From Cacajao melanocephalus (Eukaryota > Chordata > Mammalia > Primates > Pitheciidae), in NCBI GenBank assembly GCA_963573385.1, contig CAUYLG010051935.1:1-64000 (forward strand): a stretch of 64,000 nt of DNA, given 5' to 3'. Below, one piece after another: positions 49,757 to 61,404 of the stretch. The position numbers and the translations under genes are program-made. Each line of letters opens with the position of its first letter. Position 1 is the stretch's first letter. The notes beneath the pieces are model-generated. The model was not told where the DNA came from. It made no database searches and saw only the letters and a list, made by a program, of their open reading frames with translations.

Positions 49757-50240
49757 CTACCATTTGTATTGAATGTCTTTGTAAGAAACCTGTCAATTCT
49801 CTGGCTAAATGTTTTTAGTCTTCATTAACTATACTACACAGTCCAACCTCCCATTCAATGATGTGTCTCAAAGGTCTATAATGGAGCCTAGAGCATGGCA
49901 GACACTCGATATTCTTCACAATTGATTCGAAAACAAACAAATTCATCATAATTTTGTCATGTTCCACATTTCCAATGTCATCTCTTATCTCTCCCCAAAG
50001 CATATTCTATATTGCAGACTCTCCAAAGACTGCTCTTCCCAAGTTTTCTCACATGTGTCAGCTCTTTGCAAAGGAGGCTTCTTCTTTCTAGAGTACTCTT
50101 TCCTCCCTTAGCTACTGCCAAAGTCAAACCTCAGCTGTAGGGTTAGCTCCTGCTCTTTTATCCCTTATGATGTGCTCCAGGTAGAGTTAGGTATGCTGTG
50201 TGCACATCTGTGATATGGCCTTCATCACTTTAGAAGATTT
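49757..50240 (+). mobile_element. L2/L3-type LINE 3' scraps, sense
   Basis: 'cctagagcatggcagacact' resembles an L2 terminus, and 50030-50180 ('ctttgcaaaggaggcttctt', 'ccaaagtcaaacctcagctg', 'ggtagagttaggtatgctgt') resembles an L2/L3 3' region. Weak but consistently oriented with the L2 left of the LTR. Confidence 0.45.
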
Positions 50241-52159
50241 AAGAACACATGTAATGCAGATGAATAGGTGTTTTCATGTGGTAGGTCAACAGGTCACCTA
50301 TATACAGTGCCTCAGGATGGTATTCATTTATTTGCCTGGTGACCTTGCCACAGTGCAGAGTTGGACTCTGAGCTCTGTTGGCTCAGAATACAGCCTCAAC
50401 CACGTCTCTGTTAATAAGAATGATTGGACATAAAGACGCTAACTCACACTAAGAGACCTCACAGAGGCCATTCTGTCAACTTAAAATGAGAAATATTGGT
50501 GAAACTGACTTGACATTCACATTTGTCTGTTAAGTACATTTGCTCTCTGTATTTAAGCTGTAATGAAAACCAAATTATTAGGGAGATGCTTGATGAGCGT
50601 GGAATCAGAACAAGGAGATTTATATCCATTGTGTAATTTCAATATTTTATGACATCAAGCTCCAATAACTGGACGCAACTTTCTCAGCAACAAGGATGTG
50701 CTTTCAGGCAGAGCAGATAGTCCTGTAAACCTGATAAAATACTTCCTCTGGGTAGTTCCTCTGGTAGTTGGAATAAAACTACTGACCTTTTCCCCTGTGT
50801 ATTACTCTCTTTTTCTCTGTATATTTAAATGGCTGAACTAGCCCCTGTCTTATTGGCATATTCTTTCTGATTGTAGTGTATTTTAAACAGCTGATAGTCT
50901 AAATTTTATTGGCCTGACAATGTTCAGTCTAGTTCTTTAAGCAATGTTTCCAAATCTCTATTTTGATAGATTGTGCTGATTTTTGAGGGCAAAAATGATT
51001 TTTCTTATTTTCTATTTTTTTTTAAAGATGTGGTGACCCCTGCATTGTGAATGCTTGTTTATTTTACATTTTTGATGTATCAAAACACCTGTAATTTTCT
51101 ACAGGTGAGGGACTATAAATTCCTAATTCTGGTGTCCCAATCCCTAAACCAGAATTGGATTACAGACTAATACGTTTCATACATGAATGTGAAGTTTTTT
51201 TTTGGTGGTAAAGTGGTGTTCATTTTTATTGGCATTTTAAACTATCTGAGCAAAAATGTTGTCTGTAATGATTTTAACATTTTAGAAATTGTGTTTTTTT
51301 TTTGTTTTCTGCAATTCAGCTTCCTTTTCAGGAAGTGTTATTCCACCAGTCAATAATGTATTGATACAGAGGAAAAAAAAGTAGTTAAAAGCAAGGTTAT
51401 TACCTTGTAATTTATGACATTACAATACTCTCATGTTAAAATTATACAATAAACTTTGATAAATAATATTTAGCTAAGGAATAGTACAGCATTATTTGTT
51501 AAATTTCTTAAGTTGGAAATAGCCAGACATGTGTGATATCAATGGGACCCTAACTTTGAATTATAATGATTACCAAGATTTCTGAAAGCCATGAATATTT
51601 TTCTGACAAAGGAAGCAGATCAATTATCTAAATAAAAGCCATAATATTTATTAATTTAAAATGATTTGTATGTGACAAGTGTTTACCAGGATGGTTAGGT
51701 ACTTAGGTATGTGTTTTACAGCCAGTTTATCTTGCAGTTTATACTGGAATGTTAGAGCTTGTCAGGTATTTATAAGGTTATTCTTGGTGGTTTTCTTTTT
51801 CTTTCTTTTTTTTTCCCCGAGATCTTTTACAGTCACTGTAGCCATTTTACTGCAGGTGAAATACAATAGAGAGGTAACAAACATCATTTACAATAGACTG
51901 TTGTCTACCTTATCTATAGAGTAGTGGACTAAGTAAAATGAAAATGGGCAATTAAAAGATCTATTAACTAAACTGGGGCATGATTAGAGAATGAATGAAT
52001 GGCTTGCAAGATTAAATGAATGCACATTACACTGAATATACATGAAAGCAAAAGAGGATCACCGTTGGATAGATTGTTGAGATGACAGAAAAGAGGGGGT
52101 GGGGTTAATATAAAACCTTACTTGATAAAATTCAATATCCTTTCATGTTAAAAACTCTC
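50241..52159. other. unassigned sequence
   Basis: 1.9 kb without recognised repeats. It has two small inverted repeats ('cacctgta'/'tacaggtg' near 51090 and 'attctggt'/'accagaat' near 51125) and T runs. No coding evidence. Confidence 0.55.
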
Positions 52160-52895
52160 AAGAAACATTTATGTGGCCAACTAACATGGAAAAAAGCTCA
52201 ACATCCCAGATCGTCAGAGAAATGTAAATCAAAACCACAATGAGATACCATCTCACGTCAGTCAGAATGGCAATCATTAAAAAGTCAGGAAATGATATAT
52301 GCTGGGGAGGCTGTGAAGAAATAAAAACACTTTTACACTATTCATGGAAGTGTAAATTAGTTCAACCATCGTGGAAGACAGTATGGCAGTTCTTCAAGGA
52401 TCTAGAACCAGAAATACCATTTGACACAGCAATCCCATTACTGGGTATATACCCAAAGGAATATAAATTATACTACTATAAAGACACATGCAAACATATG
52501 TTTATTGCAGCACTCTTTACAATAGCAAAGACATAGAACAAACCCAAATACCCATCACTGATAGACTGGATAAAGAAAATGTAGTACATATACACCATGA
52601 AATACTATGCAGCCATAAAAAGGAATGAGACCATGTCGTTTGCAGAAACATGGATGAAGCTGGAAGCCATCATTCTCAGCAAACTAACACAGGAACAGAA
52701 AACCAACACTGCATGTTCTCACCAATAAGTAGGAGTTGAGCAATGAGAACACATAGACACAGAGAGTGGAACAGCACACATCAGGGCCTGTTGACGGATG
52801 GGGGATGAGTGGAGGGAACTTAGAGGATGGGTCAATAGGTGCAGCATACCTGTGTAACAAACCTGCACGTTGTGCACATGTATCCCACTTTTTTT
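52160..52895 (+). mobile_element. L1 3' end (primate-age), sense, 5'-truncated
   Basis: Runs from ORF2 ('gagataccatctcacgtcag') through the ORF2 C-terminus (KLVQPSWKTVWQF, TAIPLLGIYPKE, MFIAALFTIAKT in 52240-52536) and 3' UTR ('taggagttgagcaatgagaa', 'acctgcacgttgtgcacatg') to a degraded A-rich end. This is the only clearly sense-orientation L1 here. Confidence 0.92.
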
Positions 52896-53439
52896 TTTAG
52901 AAGAAATAAAGGAAAAACATATGTAAGACCTTATGCAAACTTCCTTTTTCTTTTTTTTTCTTTTTCTCTGCTGATTATATAATGCTGGGACCTGTATTTC
53001 ATCTATGAGTTCCAGAGAAAAGTTCAATTGCCAAGCATGACACTGTGATACTATTTCTAAATATAACTGTCAGATCTATAGAGAAATGGTGGGAGGGGTA
53101 TTTATTTCTCACCTAAGTTGAAAGTAATGGAATTAATGGTGTCTGCCTTTTTCCTACACAGTGAATAAAAAAATGTACTTTTCCAATCTTATTCCAGAGG
53201 AAGGATGAAGTGGTACCTGTGTCGTGGGTCATTCCTCTTGCTGAATCTGGTGTTTATTTTCCATGGCAAAGGGTCTGAATTAAAATTAATGACAAACGGA
53301 AAGAAGGTGAAGTAACTGCTGATGCAAAGAGAGCAAATAAATAGATAATGTTAAAAGGGAAAGCTAACATTACCTTGCTTTATTGTGAGATGCTGAGAGC
53401 AAGGGAATGGTATTATTTGTAAGCTGTATTTACACATGA
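52896..53439. other. unassigned sequence
   Basis: T-rich run 52940-52970. Otherwise nothing recognised. Confidence 0.5.
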
Positions 53440-53620
53440 ACATGGGACTAGCTACAAAATTTGCAGAGCCCAGTGCAAATAAAAATGCAGGGTGTTTTGT
53501 TCAGAAATGATAAAGCATTTCAAGTCAGTCAAGCATTAAACCAAGTACGTCTCTTGTAAGCACGAGGTGCTGTACGACTGCACAGGTCACAAGCTCTTGA
53601 AGCCAGCCCTGAATCCTGTA
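53440..53620. mobile_element. mammalian interspersed repeat, probably DNA-transposon derived
   Basis: 'ctagctacaaaatttgcaga', 'gcccagtgcaaataaaaatg', 'agcattaaaccaagtacgtc' and 'gactgcacaggtcacaagct' are familiar from an old short mammalian repeat. I cannot name the family. Confidence 0.5.
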
Positions 53621-54727
53621 GGAAGGAATCTATTTGCTTGAAAAAATATACTCCTTTAATTGAAGCTAAAGGTCAAGGATGGGTTCTAGCATTTAATATA
53701 GAGTTGACTATGTGACATATCTTGATGACCTTAAGCCTTGTGGTTGAGCACTTGGGATCATTCTATTTGCTTTGTCTTTTGTTTCCATTAGATATGTTAT
53801 GTGCAGTACAGAGAACTCCTACTAGAAGGTAACATAGGAATTGTTGCTCTTGTGTGCACACAAAACACCTTGTTATATAACAGAGCCACTGTGTCACTAT
53901 TAACCTAAGTGACGGTCTGTTGAAAAGTTCCTGGAACGAGTGGACATAAAACATTCTCTCGTTTCCTCCTGTTTAGAGACATGGTTCTATGAGTGGAGAG
54001 CAATGGTCAAAGTAAAGAAAAGATGAAAACCTGAAATCACTGTTTAGAAATGACATGGTGAAGTTGCCTACATACTGCTGATACCCTGATACTCACCAAG
54101 GACACCTATGAGAAACCCTATGGCATGTTCAAACTGGAGTATATTTGGGAGTGACTATTAAATATGTGACACTGTCCTGGGACACTAATATCAGTGTTCA
54201 GATTTATTGGGAAAATGAAAATGGAAATTTATGTAAAGTGCTCAGTGGCAACGACACATTTGATGAAAAAATTAACATTATTAAAAAAAATTCTACAAGA
54301 AGATGAGGAGAAATTGGTACAGATCGATGTCCTAGAACAAGCTATGTTTACCTTTAATGAAGAGAGCGGTATTGAGAAAAAGATTTATTTGTCATATTGA
54401 ATATTGAAATGGTGCTATTTCAGAAAGAAAGGAAAAGGATGGCATTTGGCCTGGACTGATAACACAGTTTTAGAAAAATAGTGAAAACAAACTCAAAGAT
54501 AGGCACTTTGCTAGGGGGCATAAATGGGGAAAAGTCTGCAGGCTGACCCCAGAAGGGCTATTAGGTAGCTCAAAGAAATTGGCCAAAATTTTGGCAGTAG
54601 AAGCCAAGGAATAAATTTGTGGGAGACTTATGATCTCTCTAGTAAATTGGAGTTTATAAATGAATAATGTAATTTATATGGGTGGCTCTCTAACTTGCAA
54701 GACCCCATGTACCAACAAAAACCACAT
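53621..54727. other. unassigned; short coding-like relic at 54071-54303
   Basis: Plus-strand frames 54071-54153 (27 codons, ending in a stop) and, after a 2-base shift, 54154-54303 (50 codons) read like a damaged exon, including LTKDTYEKPYGMFKLEY and ISVQIYWENENG. No family is assigned. The DNA around the second motif recurs at 55541. Confidence 0.35.
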
Positions 54728-54760
54728 GTATTAGGTTTCTTCAGAGAAGCCAAACCAATA

Positions 54761-54762
<2 letters not shown>
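54728..54762 (-). mobile_element. LTR terminus, antisense, truncated by microsatellite
   Basis: 'tgtattaggtttcttcagag' then 'gccaaaccaatagga' is the reversed end of the same LTR class seen at 5175 and 63595. Confidence 0.65.
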
Positions 54763-54800
<38 letters not shown>

Positions 54801-54810
54801 CGAGAGCGAG

Positions 54811-54855
<45 letters not shown>
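54763..54855. repeat. compound (CA)n-(GA)n microsatellite
   Basis: About 17 CA units then GCGA/GA units, growing from the LTR terminus. Confidence 0.98.
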
Positions 54856-54856
<1 letters not shown>

Positions 54857-54862
54857 TGTCAG

Positions 54863-55174
54863 CAGTCAGTATTTATGAGATCCACATTCATGGATTTAAT
54901 CAACTACAGATAGGAAATATTTGAAAATAATGCATCTGTACTGAACATGCAAAGACTTTTTTTTCCTCAACATTATTTGCTAAACAGGGAATAATGTGTA
55001 ACAATACAATATAACAATTATTTACATAGAATTTACATTGTATTAGGCATTACAGATAATCTAGAGATGATTTAAAATATATAGAGCATGTGCACAGGTT
55101 ATATGAAATGCTACATCATTTTATTTCAAGGACGTGAGCAGCCACAAATTTGGTACCCATGGAAGGAACAACTG
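54863..55174. mobile_element. MER2-like Tigger/pogo-type nonautonomous DNA transposon
   Basis: 'cattcatggatttaatcaac', 'gcatctgtactgaacatgca', 'acatagaatttacattgtat', 'taatctagagatgatttaaa' and 'gtgcacaggttatatgaaat' match MER2 for almost its full length. The right terminus is shortened. Confidence 0.8.
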
Positions 55175-55186
55175 TTTACACATCTT

Positions 55187-55250
55187 TTGTCCATGGCACT
55201 TATCACCTAATATAGTACATAGTTTATTTATAATGCCTATAAATATATTG
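55187..55250 (+). mobile_element. L2-like 3' scrap with near-identical twin at 57897
   Basis: 'cctaatatagtacatagttt' and its surroundings match 57897-57960 with about five differences over 53 bases. The position corresponds to the L2 3' end. Confidence 0.6.
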
Positions 55251-56789
55251 ATATATAAATTTATAGATATAAATTTATCCTTCTTTCATACATATACAAT
55301 ATATTGTGTCTCCCAATCTATATCTCTACCATCTATATCTATCTATATTTTATCTAGAGAGTTCAGTCCATGACAACATCTGTGCAAAGATTATTTTTGT
55401 AGGAAAGTTAAGAAAATTCTATTGAAATTCTGATTAATTTTCTTAGAATCTTAGGATAACTCATAATGTAACTGAATTTTGGTGTACCGGTATAACTGGT
55501 AAGGTAAATTTGATTTTAACAAATCTGCGATAAGCTGATATCAGTATTCAGATTTATTGGGAGAATGAAAAAGCTCCGAGCTGTTCTTCTGATGAAAGTT
55601 GATTGGTTAGAGAAAGAACGGATTTTGTTAATCATCAGTCAACTGTTACATTAAGTTTGTTTATATTGATAACTTTTGGAAAGTTCATATTTAGTAGTGG
55701 AAGGAGGTAAAGGAGCTGTCAAATTTATACATGATTTTGAATGCCTATGGTGGAGTATTTGGTAAACTCAAATGACTCTGTAAAGCAATGACTACTCCTC
55801 AACAGAAGATACAAATGATTAGTGTTTTGGTATGTATCTTTCTATTTCTTTTTTCTATAAATGTTGAAAGATGCAAAAAGAATAATGCTATGTGGTTGGG
55901 AATTTAGAAAACTGACCAAAGGTCAGGGACTTGGACTATGTAAGTATAGGTCTGATTTCAGTTGTCCTGTTACATCCCTGTACTTAACTTCAAGACCCTG
56001 AAAGCCATAGTGCCAACCACTGGCCAGACCTGAATGAAATGTGCTAACCAGCGATTGATACAGATCTGTCCTAGGGTCTGAAAAACATCAGGAACAACCT
56101 TAGCAGTTTATCAGAATTTGTTTCAGAAAATGTACAGATTGATTATTTGCACCTGATTTTTGCTATTGAGGCTGATCATGCAACTTGCTTTTGGCTGTGT
56201 GATCAATGTGATACTAAAACTCTTGCTCAGGTGGGACTGTGGCACCACTGACAAAATGCCTCATGCAGTCTTGGTGATTCATGATCTGAAGATGAAGTGT
56301 GTTCTGCCGTTCTGAGAAAAAACCCTGGGAGCCACAGCTGGAAGTCTCAGGTTGCTCTGATATTGGTCTGTGCTTTTCCTGCTGTGCCACATTCTTTACT
56401 CTTTTACATGTCTTACGGGAGTACATTGTGGAGTATGGTGAGTCCTTTTAATTATTATACATGCTATAATTGCTGCTATATATATATATTTTTTTTTTCC
56501 AGACCATTTAACAGTAAGTTTCAAAGTTGATGACTCTTTACCTCTAAATATTTTGATATGTATTTCCAAAAGAAGAAAAATTATATTATATAACCGCAGT
56601 GCAATTATAATATTAAGAGATTAGCATTAGTGTCATATGATTATTTATGCAGTATATTACATATTATCTATTATATAATCTATGAGAGTTATTCAAATTT
56701 GCCTTTATATAAACTTCATTCAGACTTTATACAATAATGTCTGTCTAGACAAAGTAAATCTAGTATCATGTATTATAATTGGTTACACA
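55251..56789. other. unassigned sequence
   Basis: Holds a small ATCT-rich stretch (55316-55360), the second copy of a short direct repeat (55540-55573), and a TA run near 56481. The segment 55937-56450 has higher GC and looks like old transcribed or repeat sequence, but I do not recognise it. Confidence 0.5.
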
Positions 56790-57895
56790 TATCTTAAGTC
56801 TTCTTTAATTTGAACCTTCCTAAGTCTTTGTCTTTCATGACATTGACACTCTTGAAGAGCAAGGCCATTTATTCAGTAGAATATTTCTCAGTTTGGGTTT
56901 GTCTGATGTCTTCTCAGGATTAAATTCAATTTATGCGTGTTTGTCAGGAATATTATAGATGTGATGCTGAATTCTTCTTAGTGCATTATATTAGGAAGCA
57001 CATGCTATCAATTAATCTCATTATCAAACATATTAAACTTGATCAAGATGGTATCTGCCTGGTTTTTCCCCTGTGAAGTTAGTATGTTATCCTTTGCAAT
57101 TAATATGTATCCTGGGAGTAGATATTTTGACACTATGTAAATATTCTGCTATTCTCTTAAATTTTATCCTCTAGTTTTAGCATCCCTTGCTAATTCCTGC
57201 CTAAACTAACAGTTATAATGGTTACCAAATGGTAATTTTTCTAATGATATCATTCTGTTGCTATTTATTAGTAGGCATTCTATTGGAAGAAAGGGCCCCT
57301 ACTCCTATCTTTCTTTGTATCAGTGTGGATGCATGGATTCTGGCTCTATCTACTATCTTTATATTGATGCTCATCTTGTCACCGATTTGGCCAGTGAGAA
57401 CAACTTTAAGCTGGCTTTTGTGTCCTATTCCCGCCATTGTTTGAACCCTTCCAAAGTCTTTGGCATAACAAAATGTTCCTGGCTTCATTTTGTACTTTCC
57501 TTATCTCAGCCCTGCAATCAGTTATGTCTTCAAGAAGCCCTAGTTCCTTTCAATGAAGAATGGTATAGAGAATGGGAACCATGAACAATATCCTATTCAT
57601 TTGTCTTAAAAGGATAACTACAGCAACAAGAGAAAGAAGAACATAATAAAAACAAGACTACTCTGTGTCTACTTGCAACCTATCAGGTCCCAGAGTAGGG
57701 GCTTTCAAAGAAATGTATGTAAGTTTTACGACAGGTATTAAGAAAGCAATATCTTAGTGCTAAGTTTGCTAATTGCAATTGGGTTGTCTTGGCTTCTAGA
57801 CCTCCTCAGCAGACAGAGCTAGGACATGGAATCTTTATATGAATGTACATGTTCATATACTTAAAACTTTACATCCCATGATCACTCCTAATTTC
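56790..57895 (-). mobile_element. L1ME-like 3' UTR relic, antisense
   Basis: 'cagtttgggtttgtctgatg', 'agaagtgatgctg'-like text, 'tttagcatcccttgctaatt', 'caaatggtaatttttctaat', 'tgtggatgcatggattctgg' and 'ccctgcaatcagttatgtct' follow the same L1ME 3' UTR as 6270-7280. Open frames of 70-108 codons here are fortuitous. Confidence 0.8.
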
Positions 57896-57896
57896 C

Positions 57897-58110
57897 TTTT
57901 CTCCATGGCGCTTGTCTCCTAATATAGTACATAGTTTATTTATAATGCTTATTAATATTAGATTTCTTGTCATTTTTGTCTTTTTCTAGCAGAATGTAAG
58001 CTCCATAACAGTGTGAATTTTAATCTGCTTTGTTTACTGATACATTCCAAGAAGCAAGGAAAGTGCTGGGGTTCAACAGCACTTTGTGAATGAAAAATAA
58101 ATGAAACTCC
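57897..58110 (+). mobile_element. L2 3' end, sense
   Basis: 'ctagcagaatgtaagctcca', 'taatctgctttgtttactga' and 'tttgtgaatgaaaaataaat' match the L2 terminus. Confidence 0.8.
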
Positions 58111-59664
58111 AGGGCAAACAAAAATTGGTATAAGAAAAGAAATCTAATTATATTACATAGTTCCACTGTGAAGAGTGTTTCTGTAATTATAAACTATGTT
58201 AAATTAACACTACATGTTAATATAAATAAATAATGACATTATATTGTAAACATAGGGAGGGAAAAAGGATATATACATGTGAGATGAAAGAATTCTAAAT
58301 CTTTACTTTTTTGACAAAGTCAATAGAAAATGCCTAAAGTGGAAAAAAAAAAATCAGTAAATAACTACATCAACTTTGCGTGTGTGTGTGTGTGTGTGTG
58401 CGTGTTTTAACTATACAGTTGAGCACCAAAAGAAATAAGTAGCAAAGCTCAAGACAGTTGTTTCTGAGGAATTGAAGAGTGTGATGGAGAGGCTACAGAA
58501 AACTACATTTTGAAAATAAATAGGACAGCACACTTGATGGATTAAATTAGGTGGCTTTGTTATACTACTCTTAATATATTGTCTAACCGTCTCCCTACAG
58601 ATCCAAACTTACCTTTGACAAAAATAAAATAAAAATTCTCTTTAAGAGAAATCACATACATGCATGACTATATAAATATATGCAAGTTATTAATTTTTAT
58701 GGAATCTGCTCTAAAATATACCCTTTTAAAAGACAGATCAGGAAATAGCTGTGCCAATTGACATTTTTAATGCTCAATTGCACATTAGAATGAAGCTATC
58801 TGCCTACATTGCTGAAACTTTTCATCTTGCTTACTCTAAGTGGAGAATGTCACACACTTGTAACACTATATAGGATTATTTTTTTTTATCTTCTTCATAC
58901 CTCATATTATGTATTTCTCCCAAGTGAGTTGTTTGCTTTACTGTATGACATGGCAAACCAAAAAGCTGACAGTCTGTGTCTCTGTAGGGTATTAGAAAAT
59001 TCAAAGAAGCATTTTTCTCTCACTATGTTGGATCTCCCAGCAGGTATCTTGTTTACTAATTTTTTTCTTGGGCTTGATTATAGGCTTTTCTACCCAGCTG
59101 TTCTTTTTTTTCCTTGATTTCATTATATATTTCATCATAAATTGCATGAAATTCTGTAAACCTCTCAAATGTCTTTTGAAACAAGGAAAGGTATAAATGA
59201 ATGAATAGTAAACTAATTACATATATTTTTATTCACTGAAACAGAAAAGTATTCCTGAGGTGTTAATAATCCCTCAAGATGGAAGATATATAGTTATAAT
59301 TCTTCTAATTATTTATTTGAAACTTCTTTACTTTTCTTAATTTCGTTAACATTTTCTGTAATCTTGCTTTTAACTAAATTTTGAGGGAGACATTAAGATA
59401 ATTTAAAATCAATGTACTTAATATTTACTTTTAAATGATAGGACAATAGATTTTTGGGTGAGAAATGGTTGTAGTTTTTTTCTCTTTCATAGTCCTGTGA
59501 TTGGCTATTTTTCTTTCCCTTGTTTTGTTGGAAAATCCTTTCTTTAAACTAAAGCACACACTCTCTCACACACAATAATTTTGAGAGTTTTCTCTCTATT
59601 TTACAATGTGCTCAGCACTGGGAAAACTCAATGAATAAAACAAGCTCCTTGAGCGGGTTACTCT
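58111..59664. other. unassigned AT-rich sequence
   Basis: Contains the (TG)n tract at 58378-58405 and a 102-codon frame (58809-59117) of hydrophobic, low-complexity composition without recognisable domains. Confidence 0.55.
58378..58405. repeat. (TG)n microsatellite
   Basis: About 13 TG units with one CG interruption. Confidence 0.97.
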
Positions 59665-59800
59665 AAAAACTTGTTTCCTGATCTGTAAAGCAGGTATAAT
59701 AGTAGCACCAATCTCACAGAAATTTAGTCTGAGTGTTGAACAAGATAAAGCACCAGCCACACAGTTAGGAGCTCAAGAAATGTTTGCTATTGCCACATTT
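59665..59800 (+). mobile_element. MIR 3' part, sense
   Basis: 'cctgatctgtaaagcaggta', 'ataatagtagcaccaatctc' and 'gttaggagctcaagaaatgt' follow the MIR core and tail. Confidence 0.75.
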
Positions 59801-60510
59801 CACTGGCTTGTGGCTAACAATAAAGACCGCTGAAAAATGCACAGCATTATTAAAATATAAGGAATTTATGTTAAATGAAATCTTACTAGTGGTAGGTTCT
59901 AATTTCAGCCAAGTGAACACTTTTTGAATGCGATTCTATCTTGAAGCACATTAAGTATCTATATAATCATTTTTTGAAACTGTATATAGGTCTTAACACA
60001 GCTCCATTAAAATTTCATATTTAATCCTTTGTTCAAGTTTAATCTTTTATTGAATCTTCATCCTAATGTTCAATGCATTACCTCTAATTTTCTAGTTCTG
60101 TAAATGTTATAAATAGACATATCAAAGCCATCGATAATTCTATTGATTTGTATGAACATTATCCTGCTCCATATTACCACTAAGCAGTTATTTAATAAAT
60201 TGTCTTAGACAATTTGCTTTGGATTTTTTTTTAAAGTAAAGCAATCTCTCAATTTTTGTCTGGAAAGAAATTTTATTTATTTATGTTCCTCAGACTCGCA
60301 GAAGCAAAGGGCTAGGCTAGGAACCTATTTAAAGCCCTTTGTTGTAATAGGTAGGTTATCTCCCACTGGGGTTGTTCTGGCCAGCAGTCTGAGTGAAGCC
60401 AGCCTTATTAATAGCTAAATCAATAATAGAATTTAGAACCAGGATGACTTCTGTAGTGTGTACATGCAGTCTTATTGCCTATATTTACTGAAGTGTTTGA
60501 TAGTAATTTT

Positions 60511-60555
60511 AAATTATGATTTTGTGAGGGAAAAAAGCCTCACAAAACCATAATT
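60511..60555. repeat. 18-base inverted repeat (hairpin)
   Basis: 'aattatgattttgtgagg' is followed after a 9-base purine loop by 'cctcacaaaaccataatt'. There is one mismatch in the stem. Confidence 0.9.
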
Positions 60556-60639
60556 ATTCAATTTGAGTTTATTATGACATCAGGCATTTTGTATCAGGAA
60601 AGGCAGTATTCCCTAAAGATAGGTTATCTTGGTAGGAAA

Positions 60640-60681
60640 GGGAGTGAGAAATAGTTCTCACTCAGGGAGTGAGAAATAGTT
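60640..60681. repeat. 17-base direct repeat overlapping a 9-base hairpin
   Basis: 'gggagtgagaaatagtt' occurs at 60640 and 60665. Between the copies, 'gagtgagaa'/'ttctcactc' form a stem with loop 'atag'. Confidence 0.9.
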
Positions 60682-61404
60682 TATGTTCAAATTGAGGTTA
60701 TGGGGTTTCCCGTTACAATGACATGCGTAATCCTATATCTTAAAGCACCAAGATTAGGACATTTATTTCTTCACATTTATTTCTTCCACCTCTATACTTA
60801 ACAAATAGTCTGGCCCAAATCTATCTATCCAACCTTATTGCTGTAACGTAGACCCTTTCTTCTATTTAATGCAGATTTCCATCTTTTCCACCTAAGTACG
60901 TTAATACCCATTTCTGAATTTTCTGTTTCTCTTCTGTCTAGAATCCACTTCTTAGGATCTCTCTGTCCATACAGATTCTATACAAAAATTTTCCCTAAGT
61001 AAATCTCTTTCAAAATGATATTTTTTTCCTTTCTTGTTTCCACTGAACCATAATGTTTGTAACACATTTTATCATAGGATTCCTTTGTGTATAGAAGTGA
61101 CACCATTCTCAATAATATCTCATTAATCCAGGATTAACAGTTAGCTTTATAAAATAACCGAAATAACCATTTTGATTGGACATTTAAAAAAATGTTAATT
61201 TTGTTAATTTTTACAAAACGTATTACTTCCTTAAGTAAGTATCTATGTAAAACAACTGAGGCTTTTCTTGGTGACTTATCCTACACATGTAACTATTGCT
61301 TTCTCCTGATACAATTAGCCCCCAAACTATTGTCAGTTGTTGCTATTCATGGCATAAACATCAGAAAGGATCCCTTATTTCTCATTCAAGCCTCTGCTTC
61401 TAAG

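Larger units (their letters stand above)
59801..61404. other. unassigned AT-rich sequence with two small hairpins
   Basis: No repeat family is recognised in 1.6 kb. It holds an 18-base inverted repeat (60511-60555) and a nested direct/inverted repeat (60640-60681). Confidence 0.5.

Noticed and set aside
54071..54303. Coding-like relic as an immunoglobulin-domain exon
   Set aside because: Only a loose impression from spacing around IYWENE. Not enough to name a family, so it is left as an unassigned relic.
57229..57584. Overlapping 71-, 108- and 75-codon frames
   Set aside because: They lie in L1ME 3' UTR, which never encoded protein in these frames.
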